From JAFNAG01 sp963739235 (GTDB lineage: Bacteria > Acidobacteriota > UBA6911), in NCBI GenBank assembly GCA_963739235.1, contig CAVTZY010000026.1, positions 1-64,000 on the forward strand: a DNA stretch of 64,000 nt, read 5' to 3'. This document shows positions 27,177 through 35,469 of the stretch, one piece after another. The position numbers and the translations under genes were made by a program. The notes beneath the pieces are model-generated. The model saw nothing but the letters and a program-made list of their open reading frames with translations. It was not told the origin of the DNA and did no database searches. Within the stretch, counting starts at the first letter, position 1. The number at the start of each line of letters is the position of its first letter.

Positions 27177-27566
27177 ATGGAGCACATGTCAGCGGCAATG
27201 AATCCATCCCAGGCAGCAAGCGTGACGTCAGCGCCGGATGTGTATGACGATGGGTTTCTGCGGATTGAACACAATTCGTATTACGTCTCCTGCAATGGGG
27301 CCAGCCTTTTTCTTCCCCGCAAGGAATTCCTGATCCTTTCGCGTCTGGCGCGTAATGTCGATCGCATCGTCCCCGCGCAAATATTATGGGAACATGCCTG
27401 GGGAGAGCATGAGCCTTTTAACGCAGCCACGCTTAGGGTATATATTTATCATCTCCGCCAAAAGCTTCATCCGTTCGGTCTCAACATCAAAAGCCTCATC
27501 TCCGTGGGCTATTGTCTGTGCGCGCCGCTGAGCCACTTGGACCAGAGGTCGGCGAAGAACTCGTGA
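27177..27566 (+). CDS. orphan winged-helix (OmpR/PhoB C-terminal type) regulator
   Basis: 129 residues with GGAG ahead of the ATG. Only the effector half of a PhoB-like regulator is present: NGASLFLPRKEFLILSRLAR, the recognition-helix region ILWEHAWGEHEPFNAATLRV and YIYHLRQKLHPFGLNIKSLI with the wing SVGYCLCA. There is no receiver domain; the N-terminus (MSAAMNPSQAASVTSAP) is low-complexity. It is therefore a ToxR-like cytosolic or orphan DNA-binding protein. It follows the TonB receptor gene by 102 bp on the same strand and may regulate it. Confidence 0.82.
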   Translation: MEHMSAAMNPSQAASVTSAPDVYDDGFLRIEHNSYYVSCNGASLFLPRKEFLILSRLARNVDRIVPAQILWEHAWGEHEPFNAATLRVYIYHLRQKLHPFGLNIKSLISVGYCLCAPLSHLDQRSAKNS

Positions 27567-27587
27567 GCTGATCGGCCCGGAAGCGAG

Positions 27588-27740
27588 ATGAGACCCGGGC
27601 AAATGCTGCAAGCGCTCAATGAGTGGCACAATTTCTACCTGCTGACGGGTACGGCGGCAGCCAGGTTGTCAGGACTGCTGTTTGTGGCCGTAACGCTGAA
27701 CGCTGACGTGATTTTCTCATCCTTCGCTCAGACTTCATAA
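27588..27740 (+). pseudogene. N-terminal fragment of a small conserved membrane protein
   Basis: ATG 27588 starts 19 bp after the winged-helix gene with a possible AGCGAG site. The 50 residues read MRPGQMLQALNEWHNFYLLT, GTAAARLSGLLFVAVTLNAD and a short tail to TAA. The 'W-H-x-F-Y-x-L-x-G-T-A-A-A-x-L-x-G-L-L-F-V-A-V-x-L' pattern is the first helix of a common membrane protein family of about 170-200 residues. The remaining helices are missing, so the gene is truncated. Confidence 0.5.
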
Positions 27741-27863
27741 TTCCCTCATTAGAGAATAACAGTCCCCTGCCAGAATGACTGCGTATGGAGACTCCAGCCG
27801 CAAACCTGATTACTTCCGAAGCGAATTGCATCGGGCCTTTTGGCAGGTCTATTAGGAGCAATT

Positions 27864-28400
27864 ATGGCCAGCGTCAGTGGAATCCTTCTCAAGTGGGACG
27901 CTTTTCTTGTGACGTGCGTGACGAGTCGCGCTCGAAGATCCTCTCTTCATCGAGTCATGCGGTGGATTTCGGCCAGCGCCAACGGCTTTGCCTACCCGGC
28001 CGTATCGGCGACACTTGCTCTCGCGCAAACAACAATATGGCAACGAATCCTGCTTGCATTTCTCTTCTCATTTGCGGTGGAGCTTTGCAGTTACAGGCTG
28101 ATCAAGGGCGCCGTAAAGAGGGCGCGGCCTTACGACAGGCTGGCGGGTGTTGACAGGCTGGTTGTTCCGCCCGATCTTTTCAGCTTTCCGTCCGGCCACA
28201 CGGCCGCTGCCTTTGTCACCGCTGCCTTAATCGCACACTGGTATCCGCCGGCATCCACGTTGCTCTATTCCTGGGCTTCCTTTGTGGGCTTCTCACGTAT
28301 CTACCTCGGCGTGCACTACCCGACCGATGTGGTTGCGGGGGCGTGCATCGGCTGCTTTAGCGCGAAGCTGGGGTTACTGATCAGTGCATCGCTGCATTAA
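27864..28400 (+). CDS. PAP2-family membrane phosphatase
   Basis: 178 residues from ATG 27864 (AGGAGC five bases upstream). The three phosphatase motifs are complete: KGAVKRARPYD (K-x6-R-P), FSFPSGHTAAAF (P-S-G-H) and FSRIYLGVHYPTDVVAG (S-R-x5-H-x3-D). Hydrophobic helices flank them (ATLALAQTTIWQRILLAFLF, AAFVTAALIAHWYPPASTLL). The enzyme would dephosphorylate a lipid phosphate such as undecaprenyl pyrophosphate or phosphatidic acid in the membrane. The next gene is a secreted metallophosphoesterase on the same strand, so a phosphate-scavenging link is possible. Confidence 0.88.
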   Translation: MASVSGILLKWDAFLVTCVTSRARRSSLHRVMRWISASANGFAYPAVSATLALAQTTIWQRILLAFLFSFAVELCSYRLIKGAVKRARPYDRLAGVDRLVVPPDLFSFPSGHTAAAFVTAALIAHWYPPASTLLYSWASFVGFSRIYLGVHYPTDVVAGACIGCFSAKLGLLISASLH

Positions 28401-28722
28401 ACATGCCGGGCGCGAACGCGCAGAGGATGCCTGACAGCCTCGTTTCAGTGACACGCCGGATGAGCCGAGTTCCAAAGTTAACGAATTCTTCATCGTTTTC
28501 AGGTCAATTCCCAAGTATTTCGAGATTACTCTCGGGTAGCCCTGCCCGGATTTTTGGCAGGATGCTCTGACGTTTGGCCCTAAGTCATTCTGTCCAGCAC
28601 GAAGAGGCCGGGATGGGGGATTGGAGATTGATTTTGTGCCTGCTCTGTCTCGCTTGCTTCGACATCGAGCGCCATTGGCGCGCAGAAGATCCAATACTAT
28701 GATTCAGGAAGGAGTCGAGTTC
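28401..28722. other. intergenic region before the metallophosphoesterase
   Basis: About 320 bp. The last 100 bp are open in the frame of the downstream gene but precede its best start. No RNA, repeat or regulatory motif is evident. Confidence 0.35.
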
Positions 28723-30426
28723 ATGATTAGGAGCATTAACATTCGAGCGACGATCGCGCTTGCTGTTTTCATCCTGACGACAGTCATCAGCGGTGCCAGC
28801 ATTTCTTCGAAGGCAGATGCGCGAGGTGAGGCCCTCTTTCGAATTCCGGTAAGCCAATCCTCCTCTGCCTGGAGTTTCGGAGTCATGGCGGATACTCAAT
28901 GGATTGGCGCTGATGATGGCCATAATCCCAATTCCGTGGCCGTGGGCATCATCAACCAGCTGAACCAGGAGTTTATCAAGAAGGGCGTGAAATTCGTGGT
29001 GCAGGTAGGCGACATCACTGACAAAGGCACCGAGGTGGCGCTGGACACGCGTGCGACTTACACCCAGGCGCTCTACAACGCCGGCATCGGCTTTTTCCCG
29101 CTCCGCGGCAACCACGAATCCAAGCAGGCTGCCGCCGTTGAATTTGCGCGCGTGTTTCCTCAGACTCGGGATGGCTCGAACAACTCCACCCCCCCGGATG
29201 CTTTTGTCACTACCCCCGATGACGAAGCCACCAAGCCCGCCAAAAAGACTGGTTCTCCTTTTACCCTCGGCTCAAACTTCAGCAGTCCGGCGGAAAACCT
29301 GAAAGGCCTGAGCTACAGTTTCGATTACATGAATGCCCGCCTCGTGCTCCTCGACCAGTTCACGCCCTCCGACGGCGCAGCGAACACGATCGACAACCAG
29401 CAGGACTGGATCAACAACGTTCTTTCCGGCAGGGTCGCGGGCAACCACGCCTTCGTCTTTGCTCACAAAGGCCTGATCACCGAAAGTCATGTGGACACAC
29501 TCTTCGGAAGCGATCCCACCAAGGATGCCGCCGGCCAGGATGCTTTCATTAACAGTCTGGCTCGCAATGGCGTACGTTACTTCATGGGTGGGCATGACCA
29601 CATGTACAACCGCAGCGTGGTGACCACCACGGATGGCAAGGCCTCAGTGATTGACATCATTTGCGCTTCGGACAGCTCGAAGTTTTATATCCCCAAAAAT
29701 CCTTCCAATGACGACACCTATAATGTCCCGGCCTTCGGTAGAAGACGCCAGATACAACTTGCTCAGGAACTAAACACCGTCGGCTACTACATCTTTACGG
29801 TTGATGGCCCCAATGTGACCGCCGACTATTACTCAGCATCGGTGGACGCCACTCTTGCCGCCAAAGAGTATCTGATTTCGACTACGCCTCAACTCGCGTT
29901 TATCAAGCATGATACTTTCGGATACGGCCTGAATGGCAAGGAGTTCCAGATAGTTCCGGGGGAGAGCTACACTAGCATTCTGGATAAAGACCCTGCCGGG
30001 ATGGTTGCCAAAGTCCTGTCCGGGCAAAACGGCAGTTCCATGAAGGACGGCAGCGGCCGCAGCTGCGCCCGTTTCGTGGACACTGGTTGGCTGCCAAAAA
30101 CTACCGGCCTTTACAGCGACATTCTCACCCTTTGGGGCATGGCCGATCTGGGAAGCAGCCAGACAGATACGTATGTCCTTTCGATGAGCTACGACCCGAA
30201 GGTGGTGAGCGACGATCTGGCCAAGACCGGCCAGGTTGGCTTGGCGATTAAAGCCGATGGATTCTGGAGCAATGCCGTCCATGGGACAGGGGGCACAAAG
30301 AGATTCGTGATCGGGCCTTATGACCCCAGCTACGGATTGGGTACCTATGGCCTCGATCTCAGAGCGCACACTTTCTGGGCGGTAATCAATTACAACGGTG
30401 ATTTCGCTATTGCGCCGGGCATCTGA
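28723..30426 (+). CDS. secreted calcineurin-like metallophosphoesterase
   Basis: 567 residues from ATG 28723 (AAGGAG nine bases upstream); earlier ATGs lack a ribosome site and would precede the signal peptide (INIRATIALAVFILTTVISG). Metal-binding motifs of the calcineurin-like fold occur in order: FGVMADTQW (first Asp), VQVGDITDKG (G-D), FPLRGNHESKQ (G-N-H-E), FVFAHKGL and YFMGGHDHMYNR (G-H-x-H). A beta-rich C-terminal region of about 160 residues follows (DSSKFYIPKN onward). It is likely a periplasmic or extracellular phosphodiesterase or phosphatase releasing phosphate from organic esters. Confidence 0.9.
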   Translation: MIRSINIRATIALAVFILTTVISGASISSKADARGEALFRIPVSQSSSAWSFGVMADTQWIGADDGHNPNSVAVGIINQLNQEFIKKGVKFVVQVGDITDKGTEVALDTRATYTQALYNAGIGFFPLRGNHESKQAAAVEFARVFPQTRDGSNNSTPPDAFVTTPDDEATKPAKKTGSPFTLGSNFSSPAENLKGLSYSFDYMNARLVLLDQFTPSDGAANTIDNQQDWINNVLSGRVAGNHAFVFAHKGLITESHVDTLFGSDPTKDAAGQDAFINSLARNGVRYFMGGHDHMYNRSVVTTTDGKASVIDIICASDSSKFYIPKNPSNDDTYNVPAFGRRRQIQLAQELNTVGYYIFTVDGPNVTADYYSASVDATLAAKEYLISTTPQLAFIKHDTFGYGLNGKEFQIVPGESYTSILDKDPAGMVAKVLSGQNGSSMKDGSGRSCARFVDTGWLPKTTGLYSDILTLWGMADLGSSQTDTYVLSMSYDPKVVSDDLAKTGQVGLAIKADGFWSNAVHGTGGTKRFVIGPYDPSYGLGTYGLDLRAHTFWAVINYNGDFAIAPGI

Positions 30427-30492
30427 GGGTGTTGGTTATCGTTGGACCGTACGGACCTTGCTCAGAATGGTGTTAAAAAAAGGCGAGATCTT

Positions 30493-30921
30493 CCTTCGCC
30501 CCTTCAGGGCTCCTGTTCACATTTCATTTAACCCCGGGCGGCGCTTCGCTTGCCCGGGGCTACTATCCTGCGCGCCTCCGGCGCGGGAGTGCCGCCCCGA
30601 TTACAAGCTGCCGTCGAGTCCATACCGCGCAAGTGCACCAGAAAATGGGCTCCGATCGAGCATCTGCCCTGGTAACCAGACATTGGGCTCCGATTGAGCA
30701 CCTGCCCTGGTAACCAGACATTAGGCTCCCATCGCGCATCTGCCCTGGTAACCAGTCATTAGGTTCCCATTGCGCACCTGCCTCGGAGAGGCAACCAGAC
30801 CGCAGGCTTTCAATGCGCACCTGCCCCGGAGGGGCGGAAGACAGTAGCGTGGGGGCAAGCCGCGCAGCGGCGCCGCCCCCGGTCAGACCATGACACACAA
30901 AGAGCCCTGGAGAGGCGAAGG
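30493..30921. repeat. nested-palindrome intergenic element, copy 1 (429 bp)
   Basis: The left end (30493-30512) and right end (30902-30921) are inverted copies: CCTTCGCCCCTTCAGGGCTC against CCTTCGCCTCTCCAGGGCTC (18 of 20). Inside each end lies a GC-rich hairpin: 30532-30559 (arms CCCCGGGC/GCCCGGGG) and 30851-30880 (arms GGGGGC/GCCCCC). The centre holds 38-bp tandem repeats. A related element is at 44214-44474. It carries no coding capacity and looks like a non-autonomous mobile or structural repeat. Confidence 0.7.
30639..30830. repeat. 38-bp tandem repeat array, about five units
   Basis: Units begin at 30639, 30677, 30715, 30753 and 30796 with the core GCACCTGCCCTGGTAACCAG. The first three are 38 bp; the fourth carries a 5-bp insertion (43 bp), and the last is partial. 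Units diverge by several bases. They are directly adjacent without unique spacers, so this is not a CRISPR array. Confidence 0.75.
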
Positions 30922-30966
30922 GAAATCATGTTAACGGCTGGTCAATGCACGGCATTGCGCAGCGCA

Positions 30967-31929
30967 TCAATTTCCATACACGAGGACGTGAAAGGACCCA
31001 GGCTTATTGGCCTTCCCATCTTTTTCGGCCGCGGATAGGAAAATGCGGTGCGTCGTGGGATCAAGAGCCATGGTTTTCGCTCCTGGTTCAGTTGTGAGCG
31101 TAGTTACCGCCGCATAGCGGTCAGGAGCATCCTCGCGGAAAATATTGACCGTGCCATCGCCATTGGAGAAGAAGATCAGCCTCGTGGCGATTTCAAATGC
31201 CGCCGCATCCACCTTATTGCCGATCGGCATGGTAGTCACGACCTTGCCTGTGTCCGTGTCGACAACGGCCATCAGCCTATTGCGTCCGCCGATGAAGAGC
31301 CGGTGAGCCGCGGTATCGATGGCCATGCTGGTGGGCGTATCACACGGTTTCAGAGACCAACGCGCCTCGACTATGAGCGCGATCGGATCGATCTTTACCG
31401 TCTCGCCTTTGTCTTCGAGATTAATGAAGACTTTGCCCTTGCCGTCCGCGGCCGCAAATTCCGGAGCGCCTCCCAGATCCAACGTCCCGGTCACCTTGCC
31501 CTCGGCTGCGCTGATGATGGTGCTGTTGTTGCTGTCGCCATTGTTGACAATCACACTTTTGGTCGCGGGGTCGTAGATAATCGCGTCCGGTTTTTTCCCT
31601 GCCGGAATGCGCGCTAGGCTCTTCAGCGTTTTCATGTCGAACATCACGACTTCGTTCGTCTGTCCGCAACTGGCAAAGCCGCGATTGAACTGCGGAGCCA
31701 GCGCGATCCCGTGAACTCCAGCCGTGTCGGATATCGTGCCGATCACGGTTCCTTGGTCCGCGTCCAGCACGTCCACCTTGGTTCCATGCGAAACATAAAG
31801 CCGCCGGGCGGCCGTATCTACGGTTAGATAATCCCAGCCAGCGTCGCCGGGGACCGGATATTTCGTCAGCAAATGATAATCTGCGGTTGCCGCAAGCATC
31901 AAAGCCACGAGGGCAGTCAGAGCTTTCAT
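30967..31929 (-). CDS. YVTN-type beta-propeller protein, secreted
   Basis: 320 residues from ATG 31929 (AAGGGA six bases upstream; the GTG at 31935 is less good). A short signal peptide (MKALTALVALMLAATA) is followed by repeating propeller blades: LTVDTAARRLYVSHGTKVDV, DPATKSVIVNNGDSNN, AIDTAAHRLFIGGRNRLMAV and ALDPTTHRIFLSAAEKDGKA. These match YncE/PQQ-YVTN repeat proteins, which act in the periplasm as binding scaffolds. It is encoded immediately downstream of a TonB-dependent receptor, with a strong hairpin between them. The pair may work on the same substrate. Confidence 0.85.
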   Translation of the reverse strand: MKALTALVALMLAATADYHLLTKYPVPGDAGWDYLTVDTAARRLYVSHGTKVDVLDADQGTVIGTISDTAGVHGIALAPQFNRGFASCGQTNEVVMFDMKTLKSLARIPAGKKPDAIIYDPATKSVIVNNGDSNNSTIISAAEGKVTGTLDLGGAPEFAAADGKGKVFINLEDKGETVKIDPIALIVEARWSLKPCDTPTSMAIDTAAHRLFIGGRNRLMAVVDTDTGKVVTTMPIGNKVDAAAFEIATRLIFFSNGDGTVNIFREDAPDRYAAVTTLTTEPGAKTMALDPTTHRIFLSAAEKDGKANKPGSFHVLVYGN

Positions 31930-31984
31930 AGACACTCCCTTCAGAACAAATCGCCAGTTTGTTGAATAAAGAATGACTTGCGCG

Positions 31985-32024
31985 CAGGCAGCAGGCCGGG
32001 ATGTGTTCCCAGGCCTGCTGCCTG
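31985..32024 (-). terminator. strong stem-loop between the TonB receptor and YVTN genes
   Basis: A 13-bp perfect inverted repeat (CAGGCAGCAGGCC at 31985-31997 and GGCCTGCTGCCTG at 32012-32024), extended by GGG/CCC towards the loop. It lies 10 bp after the receptor stop. No T-run follows in the minus direction, so it is more likely an attenuator or mRNA-stabilising hairpin than a classical terminator. Confidence 0.55.
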
Positions 32025-32033
32025 ACGAAGAGA

Positions 32034-35027
32034 TTAGAACTCGAGCCGCATCATGAACTCGATCCGGCGTGGGGCGCCCGTTCCAGTGGCACCGGTGTTG
32101 ATAATTCCGGGGATCTTGCCAAAACTGGCGGAGGGCTTGGCCGGGTTAGAGCCCAGCGAGCTGGAAGGATTCTTGTACATGGGGTGATTGAGCAGGTTGA
32201 AGCCCGCGGCGCGAAGGTTGAAGCCGACGCGCTCCGACAACTTGAAGGTCTTCTGGAGCGAACCATCGATTTCATAGTTCCCGGGGCCCCTCGCAATGTA
32301 GCGACCCTCGTTCCCCCAAATTCCCTTGGTCGGAGTGGCGAACGCAGCCGCGTTTAACCAGTTGGAAATGGTCTGGACCGCGGGGTAGAGCGATATTCCC
32401 GGAATCAAATTCGGACGCTGTCCGGATGTGTTCCCGTCGGGCAATTGCGATGCACTCCGTGACATCGTGATATTGATGGGGAGCCCCGTGCGGGCGGAGG
32501 CGATGCCGGCCAGACTCCAGCCACCCAGGATCTGGGCAGCCAGACCGCGGCCGTTCAAAAACTGGCGGCCGGGCCCGATGGGCAACTGATAGACGCCGTT
32601 CATGGTTACCGTATGGCGGACGTCAATATTCGTGTCGCTGCGGTCGCAGGCTCGGCAACTCATGTTCTGGATGCTTACAGCCTCACCCGAACCGATGGAG
32701 GCGTCGGTGATTCCATGCGACCACTGGTAGTTCATCTGGAAGAGAATGCCATGCTTGAAGGAGCGCTGCAATGAGGCTTGCAAGGCATTGAAATTGTTGT
32801 TGCCGTCGTTCGTCTTGATGCCAAAAGAGCCGAATCCTGCCAAGGGACGCGTGCCCGTTGCCGGATTGATCAGGTTGATGGTGTACTTGCTGAAGAGGTG
32901 ATGGCCCGCGCTGCCGACATAGCCGACCTGCAGGACGATGTCTTGCGGCAACTGCTGCTGGATCACGAAATCCCAGTTCTGATACGAAAGGTCCTTGCGA
33001 TGACGGTCGATCGCTTTTGGCGAGAAAAGTTGGTTTTTTGGATCCAGGAACGCGACAAGAGGATAGGACAAGGCAGGGAAGTCCGACGAGGCGAGCGAGT
33101 AACGGGGCACCGCGCTCTCGGCTGGATCGCTGAAGTCATCGTTCTGGTTGGCACCGTAGTAGATGCCATAGCCGGTGCGGATAACGGTCTTTCCCTTGAA
33201 TACGGCAGGCGCCCAGGCCAGGCCGACGCGAGGTCCGAAGTCTTTGGTGTTCGGGTCATAGTACGGCGTGCCTTTCGGGCAGAAGCCTCCGCAACCCTGG
33301 ATGTCGACGACCGCGGAGCGATTCAGAATCTCATGGGCCACCGAGTAGAACTCATACCGCAGGCCCAGCATCAGCGTGAGGCTTGATGTGGCTTTTAATT
33401 CATCCTGAAAATACCCTTGGTAATATGTGCGGCGGTTGCCGACTACGCCTTCACCCTGGTTGTAGGTTGCCGAGGCGGCCTTGTTGTTGATGAAATCGTC
33501 CGTCGAGCCGTAGCTGACCGACTGCGTGGTAAGTGTGTTGCCGGAGTTGTTCAGACGGATGCGCCGTACGTCGATCCCCGCCTTCAAATTGTGGCGGCCG
33601 CGGACGAGGGTCAGGTTGTCGATGTACGAGAACGTGGTGCCGACTTCCGTGTCCAGCGAAGTTCCCCCGACACCGTCGAACCCCGACACAGATACGTCCA
33701 GAGGAGCGGTCCCATAGCTATAGTTATGGTAGTTGGCTCGGTTCAATCCGAATTTAACCTCATTAATGGTTGTGGGAGAGAAGATGTGCTGCAACTGCAA
33801 CACCATGTTGGTGGGCCTGTGCGGAACGACGTTATGGGAACCCAATGCATCGGTCGGGTTGTCGATGTAAGCATCGTCGACATTGTAGCGGGCGTACATT
33901 GAGGTCGTATTGGAGAGGTGATAGTCGAAGCGGAACATTCCGGCATCTTCGCGGATCGTATCGCTGGCTACGACGCTAATCTGGTTGCTGATGCTGTCGA
34001 CCGGTGTCCCGCCGGTTGGGTAGGCATCCAGGATCGGCTTGAGCGCCGGCGACTTCGCCAGCACCTGCGCGCGAAACGCGGCATTCGGCACGAAGTTGAT
34101 GAAGGTCCGGCCGAGACTCTGGCGCAGCCCCTCGTAATTGGCGAAGAAGAACGCCTTATCCTTCACGATGGGGCCGCCGAAATTGGCCCCAAACTGATTT
34201 AGGGTAAACGGAGGGAGTCCGGTGGTCGGGTCGTCGAATGGCGAGCGCGCATCCAGGGCATCGTTGCGAACGGCGTAAAACGTGCTGCCGTGAAATTGGT
34301 TGGTGCCGGTCTTGGACACGACGTTGATCTGCGCCCCGCCGGCGGACCCGCTCTCGGCGGTATAGACCGCGGTGCTGACGCGGAACTCGGCGATGGCGTC
34401 GAGCGCGATGTTGAGCCGGGTGTCGGCCTTCTGCGTCTGTTCCTGGACACCGCTGGTGTCGATGCCGTCATAAGTGAAATTGCTGTCGTCCAGTGAGTGG
34501 CCGGCGAAACGGATGGCGCGCTGGGCGCCGTCGCCATAATTGACGGCTCCAGGCGCCAGCAGCATGAGGCTGGCCCAGTTGCGTCCGCTGATCGGGATCT
34601 CTTTGATCTGCTCCGCCTGGATCAATCCGCCTACTTCGGCCGACGTGCGATTAACGGTTTCGAGAGCCGCGGTCACCTGGATCGTTTCGGAAATCGTCCC
34701 CACCTCCATCCGCGCATCGATCGTGCGCGGTTGGCCAATCGCAAGCTCGATGTTTTGAAATTCAAGCGGCTTGAAACCTTCTTTTGTGATCGTGACTTTG
34801 TAAGGTCCGATGGGCAGCGCGGGTATTTGATAAATGCCGCGGGCATTGGTGACCGATTCCCGCTTCAGACCTGTAGCGCTGGATACAGCCTCGATTTTGG
34901 CATTTTGGATAATCGCGCCGGATGCATCGGTGACCGTGCCGTTGAGGGCGACACTATCCACCTGCGCAGCCAGCGACCGTGCGAAGAGCATTGACAGACA
35001 TACGCAAATAATCTTTCTATCGAACAT
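32034..35027 (-). CDS. TonB-dependent receptor with carboxypeptidase-regulatory-like domain (Oar type)
   Basis: 997 residues; AAGGAGG eight bases ahead of the ATG. The signal peptide MFDRKIICVCLSMLFARSLA is followed by the regulatory domain NGTVTDASGAIIQNAKIEAV, ALPIGPYKVTITKEGF. The plug region contains IKEIPISGRNWASLMLLAPG, AIAEFRVSTAVYTAESGSAG and GTNQFHGSTFYAVRNDALDA. The barrel has KAFFFANYEGLRQS, LKATSSLTLMLGLRYEFYSV and ends RRIEFMMRLEF. It resembles the receptor at 23716 but is clearly diverged and shorter, so they are paralogues. It probably takes up an oligomeric organic substrate; no SusD homologue is present. Confidence 0.93.
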   Translation of the reverse strand: MFDRKIICVCLSMLFARSLAAQVDSVALNGTVTDASGAIIQNAKIEAVSSATGLKRESVTNARGIYQIPALPIGPYKVTITKEGFKPLEFQNIELAIGQPRTIDARMEVGTISETIQVTAALETVNRTSAEVGGLIQAEQIKEIPISGRNWASLMLLAPGAVNYGDGAQRAIRFAGHSLDDSNFTYDGIDTSGVQEQTQKADTRLNIALDAIAEFRVSTAVYTAESGSAGGAQINVVSKTGTNQFHGSTFYAVRNDALDARSPFDDPTTGLPPFTLNQFGANFGGPIVKDKAFFFANYEGLRQSLGRTFINFVPNAAFRAQVLAKSPALKPILDAYPTGGTPVDSISNQISVVASDTIREDAGMFRFDYHLSNTTSMYARYNVDDAYIDNPTDALGSHNVVPHRPTNMVLQLQHIFSPTTINEVKFGLNRANYHNYSYGTAPLDVSVSGFDGVGGTSLDTEVGTTFSYIDNLTLVRGRHNLKAGIDVRRIRLNNSGNTLTTQSVSYGSTDDFINNKAASATYNQGEGVVGNRRTYYQGYFQDELKATSSLTLMLGLRYEFYSVAHEILNRSAVVDIQGCGGFCPKGTPYYDPNTKDFGPRVGLAWAPAVFKGKTVIRTGYGIYYGANQNDDFSDPAESAVPRYSLASSDFPALSYPLVAFLDPKNQLFSPKAIDRHRKDLSYQNWDFVIQQQLPQDIVLQVGYVGSAGHHLFSKYTINLINPATGTRPLAGFGSFGIKTNDGNNNFNALQASLQRSFKHGILFQMNYQWSHGITDASIGSGEAVSIQNMSCRACDRSDTNIDVRHTVTMNGVYQLPIGPGRQFLNGRGLAAQILGGWSLAGIASARTGLPINITMSRSASQLPDGNTSGQRPNLIPGISLYPAVQTISNWLNAAAFATPTKGIWGNEGRYIARGPGNYEIDGSLQKTFKLSERVGFNLRAAGFNLLNHPMYKNPSSSLGSNPAKPSASFGKIPGIINTGATGTGAPRRIEFMMRLEF

Positions 35028-35469
35028 ACAAACAACCTCCTTAGCCGGGATTCCACATTACAAATCAAAGATGAAGAGGATATGAGGATTTAGAAAAGAA
35101 TCGACGCATGTGAGATGGAAACGGTATTAACGTAGTGATAATCCGGTGTTGTTTGCAGGGAGTTTTCTGTGCTTTCACTAATCCCAGCGTCCGAGAGATT
35201 TGCCGGAAATAGCATCCATAGCGAAGCCGTCTGGAGCCGAGGCGAGAGAGAAACCGCCTGAGCACATTACCAATAAAAGCTGCAAAACCGCCGCTTCATA
35301 CCGGCGATGCGGGCGAGAGAACGCCATATCCTTAACTCTTGTGTTTAAAACCTGCGCAAAAAGATGGTGAAATTGTGGCGAGCAGATTTTCGAAGCTGTA
35401 CGCGTGGTAACGGTGGTTTGGATAGACCGATGATGACCACCATCCTGCCGATCGCCGCCGGGAGCCGCA
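35028..35469. other. intergenic region upstream of the TonB receptor
   Basis: About 440 bp. It holds the minus-strand promoter of the receptor and the region downstream of the broken glycosyltransferase. No repeat or RNA gene was recognised. Confidence 0.35.

Noticed and set aside
30639..30830. CRISPR-like array
   Set aside because: Units are directly adjacent, diverged and without unique spacers; no cas gene in the window.
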